Shown: piece by piece, positions 44,993-54,257 of the stretch
Layout of the letters: the number at the start of each line of letters is the position of its first letter
Numbering within the stretch: position 1 is the first letter of the stretch
The notes under the pieces: generated by a model
What the model saw: the letters and a program-made list of their open reading frames with translations, nothing else
Databases searched by the model: none
What the model was told of the DNA's origin: nothing
From: Notolepis coatsorum
Taxonomy: Eukaryota; Chordata; Actinopteri; Aulopiformes; Paralepididae
Direction: 5' to 3'
Length of the DNA stretch: 64,000 nucleotides
Assembly: GCA_963971535.1 (NCBI GenBank)
Contig: OZ020589.1
Span: forward strand, 71,394,843 to 71,458,842
Made by a program: the position numbers and the translations under genes

Positions 44993-45197
44993 GTGTATTC
45001 TCATCAGAAGCCATGGAGAACTATAAGTCTTTAGAGGCATACCGCTTCTTTGTGTTCCACCGGAAACTGACAAGGTGCACCTTGTTGCGGGCGGATGTCA
45101 GACCATCCTACAGAGTGAATGATGATCCACATCATCCTTGGGTGGCCTTAGATGGCACGGGAAAGGTGGTTGCAGGTCACTGTGACTGTATGGCAGG
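44993..45197 (+). pseudogene. SWIM-type zinc-finger exon (YqaJ/ISL2EU-like protein)
   Basis: An exon bounded by an acceptor (ttattatttcag, ending 44992) and a donor (gtgagt from 45198). It reads VFSSEAMENYKSLEAYRFFV, CTLLRADVRPSYRVNDDPHH, PWVALDGTGKVVAGHCDCMA G. The C-x-C of HCDCMAG after W-V-x-L and G-x-V-x-x-G-H-C is the first half of a SWIM finger. It is followed in related proteins by a Cys-x-His half and often a YqaJ-type exonuclease domain. Those later exons are not found here. Such SWIM/YqaJ proteins are known as the second gene of ISL2EU-type transposons, which fits the transposase exons on the opposite strand 1 kb away. Confidence 0.6.
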
Positions 45198-45354
45198 GTG
45201 AGTTATACAAAATAATATTTTTTAAATAAAAAATAAATAATAAAAAGAATGTTGCCACAAATTTACCAGTGTTACCCACCCAACAGGAGCAACAGGCGGC
45301 CAGCAGCACAAGCACTCCAGTCTACTGCTTGTGTAAAACAACAACAGAATCAGA

Positions 45355-45680
45355 TAGCACTTTTGTATTTTTGTATATAAAAAAAATAAGCATTTTTTAC
45401 ATGCATTGTTGTGCATGTTGAAATTGTAGGCCTGCCAATGCTGCTGTTATGCATATGTTATGCATGTTTAAACTTGAAATAGCACTTTTGTATTTTTGTA
45501 TATAAAAAAATAAGCATTTTTTACATGCATTGTTGTGCATGTTGAAATTGTAGGCCTGCCAATGCTGCTGTTATGCATATGTTATGCATGTTTAAACTTG
45601 AAATAGCACTTTTGTATTTTTGTATCTAAAAAAAATAACAATTTTTTACATGCATTGTTGTGAAATAGCACTCAGTCACA
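45355..45680. repeat. ~124-bp tandem repeat, about 2.6 units
   Basis: Unit starts agcacttttgtatttttgta and contains aattgtaggcctgccaatgc. Degenerate shorter copies continue to about 45800. Confidence 0.93.
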
Positions 45681-46045
45681 GAAAGTTAATGTGACAATAC
45701 ATTTTTTGTATTTTTGTATCTAAAAAAAAGCAATAGCAGAAGTTAGTTTTGCATTTTCTTTACTTGCATTGTTGTGCATGCTGAAATAGCACTCACAGAT
45801 AAAACTGCAATAGAAGAACAGAAAATGTCATTCTTATTTGTATATTTGAACAATAAAGCAAGGTTATTCTTTCAAAATGATGTTTGCTATAGTTGTTGTG
45901 CCCCTGGTATGTGGTTGACAAACATTGACATTGACAAACATATTTACAATTAGCATTTTATAAAGTAGAACTGTAATGTGTACTTTCTCAATCAGTGCTA
46001 AGTGCAGTCATCTTATGCAGCATCACTTTTCACATCAAAACAAAA

Positions 46046-46575
46046 GTAGAACTGTAATGTGAGACGGGGAAACTTTGTTTTGAATACTGGGGGGATGGTT
46101 GAGAATATTTGGTCCCTGCACTGCCATTTAATCAAGAAGTCAAGCTTGACGTACATCAGGTCTATCCAGGTCCAGAACACTTTGATGACTGTTGCCTTTG
46201 ACACACCTCTGATGTGGGAAATGAGGTCAAAGGACATGTCGTGACGCAGTTTGACAAGGGTGATAAATAGCTGATCTATGGGTGAGATTATGGTGCTCCT
46301 TGTCTTCTCTGTGTGACAGTAAGAAAACAAGTTCTGAAGCACTGGCCAGGTAACACCTGTCATCATTTTGCATTTGGTGTTGTTGCTGTCCGACTCGACC
46401 TTGGTTCTCTGTTGGTCACCATCCTCCTTGGCTGCATCCCTCTCCTCTCTGAGAGACTGCATCTCGTCAAACAGAGACTGCTCAGTGATGGGAGGTGTGG
46501 CTGCTTCCTCAACTTGGGCTGCTGCCTCAACTTGGATGTCTTGGCTGCAACGTTTAGTCCTCTTGTGGGGAGTCA
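46046..46575 (-). pseudogene. Harbinger/ISL2EU-type transposase, helix-turn-helix exon
   Basis: Begins after a minus-strand acceptor (tttcatttaaag). Reads TPHKRTKRCSQ, a charged coiled-coil stretch (SLFDEMQSLREERDAAKEDG), then GVTWPVLQNLFSYC, ISPIDQLFITLVKLRHDMSF, DLISHIRGVSKATVIKVFWT, WIDLMYVKLDFLIKW and IFSTIPPVFKTKFPRLT. This is the DNA-binding helix-turn-helix block that precedes the DDE_Tnp_4 catalytic domain in THAP-containing Harbinger/ISL2EU transposases. The frame is lost right after FPRLT, where the first catalytic Asp is expected, so the catalytic domain is missing. Phase with the exon at 46670-46807 is correct (Tyr-His-Leu-Thr). Confidence 0.75.
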
Positions 46576-46669
46576 CTTTAAATGAAATAAAAACCATACT
46601 AATAAGAAACTGCAATTTAGGAACCCATTGATTTTGGCACATAACTGAAAACTAGATGATATCACTTAC

Positions 46670-46807
46670 GATGGTATGAAGAGGAGTTCCTTTTTGCACG
46701 CCGCTCATGGCGACTGATGTTCGTTGACGTAGATGGTGTAGACTGTGATGTTGAAGGGAATACAGATGGAATGTAGTCTGGGTGTGTTTGGTCGTTGACC
46801 TTTGCAC
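46670..46807 (-). pseudogene. transposase upstream exon (post-THAP linker)
   Basis: Minus strand: AKVNDQTHPDYIPSVFPSTS, then QSTPSTSTNISRHERRAKRN and SSSYH before a gtaagt donor (46665-46669). The V-N-x-x-T-H-P-D-x-x-P-S segment resembles the stretch following the THAP finger in related transposases. Its 5' side abuts the (aatg)n tail of an L2-like 3' end, which landed at or in the exon edge. A duplicate copy lies 784 bp away. Confidence 0.6.
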
Positions 46808-46981
46808 CTGAATGAATGAATGAATGAATGAATGAATGAATGAATGAATGAATGAAAACGTTATTAACAGATTGCAGAATGGATACAATACAGTACGGCT
46901 CAATACACACAATTGTTAAGGGGATGCAGACCAGAGAGACTTTCGTCTTGTTTACATCAGGGTCCCCCATTTTCAATTCAT
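46808..46981 (-). mobile_element. L2-like LINE 3'-end repeat with (AATG)n tail, copy 1
   Basis: Complement of the common unit. Eleven aatg units mark its tail, directly against the transposase exon. Duplicated at 47592-47763. Confidence 0.8.
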
Positions 46982-47591
46982 AGTGACATTTGTGACATAC
47001 TCAACATACATGACATCATGACATTTATGGCATAGGGACATACATGACATACAGGTATATAGTACTGTTACATTTGTGACATAATATGATATGCAAATAT
47101 ACAGTACTGTTACCCCATAGATCCTGACAGAGAGTATATACATATGACATGTATATTACAAGCAATACGACTATTCAATAACAAGTCCTTAGAGCAAGGA
47201 CAACAACACTGAATGTGATTGATAAATAGTATACTAGTAACATATAAAAATGAAAAAGGCATGTAGGCTACACTGAGAATGGACTATTATGGGGAAGTAG
47301 CTAGCAGAGACTGCTAGCTAATCAATCAATCAGCTAGCAGCTAACATCTGCTGTTTACAGCCTCACAGCCAATACAACTTAATTTACTATATAAATATGT
47401 GTTCCTTATTCTCACCTGTTATGAAATGGGTAGAGCAGACATACGTAGAATTTGACTTGGGGGACCAGGGTCTGCTTTTGCACGCCGCTCATGGCGACTG
47501 ATGTTCGTTGACGTAGATGGTGTAGACTGTGATGTTGAAGGGAATACAGATGGAATGTAGTCTGGGTGTGTTTGGTCGTTGACCTTTGCAC

Positions 47592-47763
47592 CTGAATGAA
47601 TGAATGAATGAATGAATGAATGAATGAATGAATGAATGAAAACGTTACTAACAGATTGCAGAATGGATACAATACAGTACGGCTCAATACACACAATTGT
47701 TAAGGGGATGCAGACCAGAGAGACTTTCGTCTTGTTTACATCAGGGTCCCCCATTTTCAATTC
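47592..47763 (-). mobile_element. L2-like LINE 3'-end repeat with (AATG)n tail, copy 2
   Basis: The second copy, generated by the 784-bp duplication and not by a second insertion. Confidence 0.8.
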
Positions 47764-48574
47764 ATAGTGATATTTGTGACATACTCAACATACATGACAT
47801 CATGACATTTATGGCATAGGGACATACATGACATACAGGTATATAGTACTGTTACATTTGTGACATAATATGATATGCAAATATACAGTACTGTTACCCC
47901 ATAGATCCTGACAGAGAGTATATACATATGACATGTATATTACAAGCAATACGACTATTCAATAACAAGTCCTTAGAGCAAGGACAACAACACTGAATGT
48001 GATTGATAAATAGTATACTAGTAACATATAAAAATGAAAAAGGCATGTAGGCTACACTGAGAATGGACTATTATGGGGAAGTAGCTAGCAGAGACTGCTA
48101 GCTAATCAATCAATCAGCTAGCAGCTAACATCTGCTGTTTACAGCCTCACAGCCAATACAACTTAATTTACTATATAAATATGTGTTCCTTATTCTCACC
48201 TGTTATGAAATGGGTAGAGCAGACATACGTAGAATTTGACTTGGGGGACCAGGGTCTGCTTTGGTCGACTCTCCCGTCTGCTCTACCCAGTCAAAGGAAG
48301 TTGACTTCGAGAATATACAGTACTGTTTACAGTATGTGTACAAGGGAAGACTACTCGAAATGTGTTGTTTTATTTGTGCATTAAGCCAGTCAATTTGCTC
48401 TTTGTATGGGATTATAACGGAGTTGTTCTTGTTTGTGTGCTCCCCTCGCATTTGACGATCAATTGGAATTGAAAACAGCAGTGACCACCACTCGTTAGAT
48501 CATATGAAACAGTAGCCCCTGTCACGTCACGTAAGCGGCAGATAAAACAGTGAAGATCAGATCATTTGACTTAC

Positions 48575-48790
48575 CACTTAATCCAACGTTCATTCCCCAC
48601 AAGCGTCTCCGGTGACCCGAACACCAGCCAGTATTTACCCTGGTCGATTTGGTCGTCCACTCCTGCACTGTTCCCGGCACACGCTGCCGATTAAGGGCAC
48701 GTACTTGGTCCTCAATAATGGACATTAGTGGACAAACCACTAAAACAATGGGGTTTACGTGCCATTTGGAATAGCCATAGGTCTTTGCTG
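48575..48790 (-). pseudogene. RecQ-like DNA helicase exon, frameshifted
   Basis: Minus strand: NPIVLVVCPLMSIIEDQVRA then LNRQRVPG in one frame. In the next frame GVDDQIDQGKYWLVFGSPET then LVGNERWIKW, ending at a gtaagt donor (48570-48574). P-L-x-S-x-x-x-D-Q-V and the S-P-E motif with x-x-R-W are helicase motifs Ia and nearby RecQ signature stretches. The Walker A motif (motif I) is not visible upstream, and D-E-x-H would be in a later exon not found. One indel near 48680 breaks the frame. RecQ-like helicases are common passenger genes in animal mobile elements; I cannot say which element this came from. Confidence 0.6.
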
Positions 48791-49114
48791 TAGTCGGTAT
48801 TTTTGTATTTCCGATTCACATTTAGGAGGCATAGCAAGTTCGGTTGTCTCGAAGGAAGGATATAATTCCAATTGACTTTGACTTTGCGCCTCCTGGCGGC
48901 ACAAAACAGAAACCGCACCCACCCTAATAAAACCATTTGACGAGAGCCGTTAACGGGCGGCAGAGGGCGTTGAAACAGCGGTAGGAGGGACCTCAATTTG
49001 CAATGCTGTAACTGTAACTACATTTCTCAATAGTGTTGCTCCTTTTAACCAAGTAGCGTTATTTGTAGTGTAACGTTAGCGTTTTAACGTTAGTAGCGTT
49101 ATCATTAGCTCATG

Positions 49115-49245
49115 TCGATCTACTAGTAGCATCAGCAAGCTAACGTTAGCTGGCCCCAGTCCACTAGCAGCATGTCGATCTACCAGCAGCATCAGCAAGC
49201 TAACGTTAGCTGGCCCCAGTCCACCAGCAGCATCAGCAAGCTAGG
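49115..49245. repeat. ~65-bp tandem repeat
   Basis: Two and a half copies of a unit containing atgtcgatctac, agcatcagcaagctaacgtt and agctggccccagtccac. Confidence 0.9.
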
Positions 49246-49254
49246 ATAATAACA

Positions 49255-49345
49255 ACAATACTTCCGGTCCGGTCGGTGGGCTTCAAAATAAAAGTCTAAA
49301 ACACCGGAAAAGACGGAGCGGTGGGCTTCAAAATAAAAGTTTTGG
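49255..49345. mobile_element. foldback-family scrap
   Basis: atacttccggtc and ttcaaaataaaagtctaaaa caccggaaa match the arms of the foldback at 51316-51531. Here the cttcaaaataaaag part appears twice. Confidence 0.6.
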
Positions 49346-49497
49346 GAAATAAATTTCTAAAAAAAAAAATCTCTAACCGGTCGCAATAATATCGCTTATC
49401 GCGATATTTTCGGGGGCAATTAATCGCCCAGCAAAATTTGTTATCGTGGCAGGCCTATTATACACCCACCTCTGGGTTAATATCAGGGATATATTGT

Positions 49498-49865
49498 GGG
49501 GCGGCGTGGCTCAGGGGTAGAGCGGGGCGTCCAATGATCGAAGGGTTGGTGGTTCGAATCCCGCTCAAGCCCATGTCCATCCCATTGCCGTTGTGTCCTT
49601 GGGCAAGACACTTAACCTACTTGCCTCGTATGAATGTGTATGCATGTGAATGAATGTTGGTGGTGGTCGGAGGGGCCGTAGGCGTTGATTATTCGCCACG
49701 CTTCCGTGAGTCTGCCTCAGGGCAGCTCTGGCTGCAATTGTAGCTTACCACCACCGGTATGACTGTGTATGAACGAATAATGGACTCTGTGAAGCGCTCT
49801 GAGTCAGAGCAACAGTCAGTCAGAGAAGAGCGCTATATAAATCCAATCCATTATTATTATTATAA
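49498..49865 (+). mobile_element. tRNA-derived SINE with LINE-like tail
   Basis: A box tggctcaggggtagagcg (49507-49524) and B box ggttcgaatccc (49551-49562). The body includes tgtccttgggcaagacactt, and the 3' end gagcgctatataaatccaat is followed by (att)n. Gene-like tRNA head plus a tail shared with LINE 3' ends. It lies just outside the right end of the 8.5-kb interval. Confidence 0.85.
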
Positions 49866-50618
49866 TATACTTCAATGTGTTTGACTCATCGCCCACGTCT
49901 GGGTCTTCACCCCGTATAATACCTCTGACAGGCTTTAATTATACGGCAAGAATAATACCTAGGCTTTATTTATACTGCACCAGGTCTGTAACTTCCCCAC
50001 AGGGAAAGGGTTAATTAGATGGGAAAATATTATTAAACACAACACGTTATCACACTCAAAGAAACCAAAAATGTGGGCCCACAAATACCTAACAAAAGTC
50101 CTAGGCTAATGCCGGCATGTATTGTTAATGGGGTGCCCCTAGAACTGTAGTTAGCAACCATTAGCTTCGCCCGAAGGCTGCACCACACTGTGTACTGTGT
50201 AATAGATCCGGAGCATTGATGCTCAATTGTACTCAACCCAAAATGGCGGCCGCGCCGCACCACCACCGTCCGGGTGGCAAGATGGCGTCGAACGCTCTCG
50301 TCGCGGGTGCTAGCAGGCGGGGCTGAAGCAGGGGCAGTAGTGAGCTGAGAGCGTGTGCTGGGTGTTGGCGACCTCTGCCGGTCGGGACGATCTCCCGTGT
50401 TGGCCTGAAATCAGCCGGTGCAGAACGGTTGTAAACAGCCGGTGCAGAGTCGACGGCGCGCATATATAAACTCGTCCTCACTCACACTGAAGCTACACTC
50501 TGGGCGCTAGGGTTGCACTGGAGTCGATATAGCCGTTAGCCGCACGCTAATTATACCGTCACACTGCTACTGTAACCCGACAACTATGGACGTCAGTCCC
50601 GTGGCTCAGTCTCTCTTA
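49866..50618. other. no gene recognised
   Basis: GC-rich at 50230-50500 (ggcggccgcgccgcaccacc). Short minus-strand frames there are compositional. No ends or domains recognised. Confidence 0.4.
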
Positions 50619-51733
50619 AGGCCTCTACATGCTACAGCAACTTCAAAGCAACTTCAACACAACATCAGCGCGATTTCAGCGCGGTTGTTGTTTAGGGTCT
50701 TGTAGACTGTGTTGCGAGGAATCTGCGTACATGTCTCCAAAATCTAACCTAAACAACCGTTGCGTTGATATTGCGTAGCAGTGATTGGTTGGTTAGCGAA
50801 TGGGGGCGGGGCTGTCATAGAATAATATAGGTCTCGCAGAGAATACCATCCGCCATTGTTGTAGCCAGCCAGCGTTGATGCTAAATAATTAGCGTCACAT
50901 AGCTGGCCTTTTTCTGAAAACCCAAGCACATATTGTTCCATAGCATACGCCTTCAGTTGATCATGACAAATCCTCTCTTACCTTGACGATAAAAAAGCCT
51001 CCATAATTTAGTAAATAAAGCTGTAGCCAGCCAGCTAGCATTGGTGCTATACAAAATGCTATAGCTACATAGCTAACCAACTAAATACAATGTTATCCTG
51101 AGGTAACTTTAACGTTAAATACAACGTTTGCTAGTCGAAATGACTGGACACACACAGGGACAAGTTAAACACCAATCAATTAATTTATTCCAATAGGTAG
51201 TTTGAGCTGCATGTGAGCCGGTCTTTCTCTCCTCTCCATTGGAAACTAATGAAATTACGTTAAAAAGCAAAGAACCGGCTGACAAAAGTTAAGCTGCTAG
51301 CAATAGACACTATAATACTTCCGGTCGGGGAATTTCAAAATAAAAGAGCGACGACTAAAAGCACCGGAAATAAGTTTATTTTGTACATTATCTAACGTTA
51401 CACGAACCTAAACTAACTTTAGATTAGTTTAGGTTCGTGTAACGTTAGATATTGTAAAAAATAAACGTATTTACGGTGCTTTTAGACTCGCTCTTTTATT
51501 TTGAAACCCCCCGCCCGGAAGTAAAAATTATGCTTATTTTTCTGCTTTTATCAATGGGTTGGTTGAGAAGGGAAGCGTCATCTATCTAGGGAACCTAGCT
51601 ACATACGGGGTACAATGTTACATAGGCTGCGCGTTGATTTTGCAGAAGCATAAAGGTAGAGTGTCTGCAACACCGTTGCTTTGTCGATGTTGTGTCGAAG
51701 TTGCTTTGAATTTGCTGTAGCATGTAGAGGCCT
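50619..51733. mobile_element. PIF/Harbinger-type MITE
   Basis: Inverted ends aggcctctacatgctacagc extend about 48 bp with few mismatches. 3-bp duplication tta at 50616-50618 and 51734-51736, the classical Harbinger target. No transposase. A foldback element is nested at 51316-51531. Confidence 0.85.
51316..51531. mobile_element. foldback element
   Basis: Two arms of about 100 bp (tacttccggtcgggg ... cgaacctaaactaa and complement) around a ~12-bp loop. A related scrap lies at 49255. Could extrude as a hairpin. Confidence 0.85.
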
Positions 51734-51736
51734 TTA

Positions 51737-52374
51737 CTCACGCACTATCACGGATACTCCTATGATAACCCGTCGCTCGCTCCGGCGGGGCTCTCTGGGG
51801 GTTCTTTAACGGGGCTATTCCAAAGCACCTCCCGTTGCAGCTGCGACCGTTCACAGCAACATCCCAAGCAGAAGAGGACTCGTCTCCCCTCTTCCGCCTC
51901 CATTTATTTCCTTCCCATCTCTCTCGGACACTCTCTGCCTGCCACCGCCCCCTGCTGGTACCGCCTGCTAGTCACACAGGGAAAAGGATGATGAATATGG
52001 TCCAGAGATACTGCGTATAATCCATATCCCAGCCGATAGAAGAAAGAGACACCCGCATCATTGTTCGTGAGAATATCAATGGAAACTAGTCAACATGTCT
52101 TTGTGCACAAAGGGGAGATAAAAGGCAAGTCAGCACATCTGAATAATAGGCATAGTTTCAGGTTGCTACACTTCTATATGTTTATTCTTCTGATTACCAG
52201 TAGCAGCTAATCAAAATATATAATCCCTCCTATAGTTACACATACACAGTCCTCATCGTAGTTACTCATACAAGTAAAAATACTGAAAAATAGCTAATCA
52301 AAATATATAATTTACTACTTTTTACAATGGGAGATAATGAATATTGAGCAGAATTAAGTTCAAGTTATCATTGG
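51737..52374. other. no gene recognised
   Basis: Contains a short tandem stretch aatagctaatcaaaatatataa (52209 and 52288). Nothing else recognised. Confidence 0.4.
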
Positions 52375-52575
52375 TTCAGGTGGCTGGGTGGCGCAGCGGA
52401 CATTGCGCTCGTCACCAACGCAAGAGACACCGGTATCGAATCCGGCTGTCAGTGTTGCCTCCGGCTTGGGCCGGCCGTCATACTGGTCGGTCAGGGTGCC
52501 TGCACAGCAAAGAAAAAATAGTGTGAGCCTCCTACACGTTACTCCTCGCCAAATGAGAGTCCTCGCTGGCAGGTG
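52375..52575 (+). mobile_element. tRNA-derived SINE, truncated
   Basis: ggctgggtggcgcagcggac and ggtatcgaatccgg give A- and B-box-like sequence; same family as 11865-12300. It stops at about ggcaggtg without a tail. Confidence 0.7.
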
Positions 52576-52732
52576 AAAAGAGATGTGGATATCTGAGGGA
52601 GGGAAGGAGAGGAAGAGTTGAGTATCATCGGCATAACAATGATACAGTACGAGAAGGCATGAGACGTGATAATGTTACCCAGAGATTTAGTGTAGAGGGA
52701 GAAGAGAAGGGGTCCTAGGACCGAGCCCTGGG

Positions 52733-52985
52733 GGAAAAAGCGGCACTGTGCCTTTAAGAGGCGAACAGGCTAAGGGACTAGGGCTAAGAGACAGGGCCAG
52801 GGCTAAATGTCAAGGACCAGGACCAGGGGCACTGGAGAGGGGAACAGGGGAGAACACAAAAACACTAGAGTCAAGGAAAAATGGAAAAAGCGGCACTGTG
52901 CCTTTAAGAGGCGAACAGGCTAAGGGACAGGGCTAAGTGTCAGGGACAAAGGCTAAGGGCCAGGGCTACGGGCCAGGGCTAAATG
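52733..52985. repeat. ~150-bp direct repeat
   Basis: gaaaaagcggcactgtgcct appears at 52735 and 52884 with shared downstream caggctaagggac. Preceded at 52600-52730 by a repeat fragment reading ggtcctaggaccgagccctg. Confidence 0.85.
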
Positions 52986-53123
52986 TCAGGACCAGGGGCA
53001 CTGGAGATGGGGACAGGGACAGAGGCCCGGAGAGGCGGGCTGAGACAGGGACAGAGAACAGGGTTAAGGCCTTGGACAGGGCAAGGGCCAGAGCTGCTTA
53101 CAGGGAATGAGGACAGGGTTCCG

Positions 53124-53405
53124 ACGGCGGAGGCCTGGCAAGGGGACAGGGGCCCGACGGCGGAGGCCTGGCACGGGGACAGGGGCCCGACGGCGGAGGC
53201 CTGGTACGGGGACAGGGACCCGACGGCGGGGGCCGGGCACGGAGACAGGGGCCCGACGGCGGAGGCCTGGTACGGGGACAGGGACCCGACGGCGGAGGCC
53301 GGGCACGGAGACAGGGGCCCGACGGCGGAGGCCGGGCACGGAGACAGGGGCCCGACGGCGGAGGCCGGGCACGGAGACAGGGGCCCAACAGCGGAGGCCG
53401 GGGGG
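53124..53405. repeat. 33-bp GC-rich minisatellite, about 8.5 units
   Basis: Unit gcccgacggcggaggcctgg tacggggacaggg. Unit length is a multiple of three, so several frames stay open on both strands and encode Pro/Arg-rich repeats. No evidence of real coding. Confidence 0.95.
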
Positions 53406-53925
53406 AAGAGACGCCATCCTCCCGTGGAAATAGGGAGCGATGGCGCGCCGGCTTGACGTCTGGAGTGGGAACACTGGCAACCTCCCGTAGAGAATTAGAG
53501 AGCGAAGGCGGTGTCCCACTCCAGGCTCGGAGATCCTCTTCCTCCTCCTCGGATGCTGCAGACAGGCAGCGCAGAACACAGGGGTCCCAGGGGACCGGGG
53601 CGAAGAGACGCCATCCTCCCGTGGAAATAGGGAGCGATGGCGCGCCGGCTTGACGTCTGGAGTGGGAACACTGGCAACCTCCCGTAGAGAATTAGAGAGC
53701 GAAGGCGGTGTCCCACTCCAGGCTCGGAGATCCTCTTCCTCCTCCTCGGATGCTGCAGACAGGCAGCGCAGAACACAGGGGTCCCAGGGGACCGGGGCGA
53801 AGAGACGCCATCCTCCCGTGGAAATAGGGAGCGATGGCGCGCCGGCTTGACGTCTGGAGTGGGAACACTGGAAAACCTCCCGTAGAGAATTAGAGAGCGA
53901 AGACGGTGTCCCACTCCAGGCAAAC
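53405..53925. repeat. 197-bp tandem repeat, about 2.6 units
   Basis: Units start near 53405, 53602 and 53799 with gaagagacgccatcctcccg and contain tcttcctcctcctcggatgc. The first two are identical. The third diverges after gtgtcccactccaggc. Confidence 0.95.
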
Positions 53926-54203
53926 GGCGACAGGTGGTGATGGCTGGCACGTCGTCTCACGCCGGAGACGCGGCAGGTGATGGTAACGTACAGGATGGTA
54001 ACGTACAGAACTCCATGAACACAGAGTGAACACAGATACAGAACGACCCGACAAGGACTGGAAGGGAGGTCCAGGTATATAAAGCCCTCAGGGGCGCTAA
54101 TCACAAACTATGACAGCTGCGTGATGGTAATTGAACAAGAAAGTCCAAGGGTGGGGGCTGGTGAAGAGTAGAGGAGAGTAAATCATCGCAAGGGTGGGGG
54201 CTG
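53926..54203. other. possible LTR-like remnant
   Basis: Contains a TATA-like ggtatataaagccctc (about 54075) and two copies of aagggtgggggctggtgaag (54148, 54190). No LTR pair was found; nature uncertain. Confidence 0.3.
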
Positions 54204-54257
54204 GTGAAGGAGAGTAGACAGGGAAAAGTTCAGGGAACAGGCGAATCCTCACAAGAA

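Larger units (their letters stand above)
46693..48261. repeat. 784-bp direct tandem duplication
   Basis: Copy 1 is 46693-47476 and copy 2 is 47477-48261. They are nearly identical (for example cattaac versus cactaac changes only). Each copy has the transposase linker exon, the L2-like 3' end with (aatg)n, tagctagcagagactgctag and the gaatttgacttgggggacc end. The duplication is recent compared with everything around it. Confidence 0.95.
40974..49457. mobile_element. 8.5-kb composite interval with hAT-like ends
   Basis: Inverted ends taggcctgccgcgataa and ttatcgtggcaggccta, each followed inward by cgcgataa-type motifs. Exact 8-bp duplication, ttatacac, at 40966-40973 and 49458-49465. Contents: L2-like LINE pieces and 3' ends in both orientations, minisatellites, a SWIM exon (+), two Harbinger/ISL2EU transposase exons (-), a 784-bp tandem duplication, a RecQ-like helicase exon (-) and foldback scraps. 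No hAT transposase was found, so the ends either mobilised a composite or were filled by later insertions. Confidence 0.75.

Noticed and set aside
53064..54104. 346-residue minus-strand open frame
   Set aside because: Spans the 33-bp and 197-bp arrays; composition is Pro/Arg repeat with no domain, and the unit length explains the openness.
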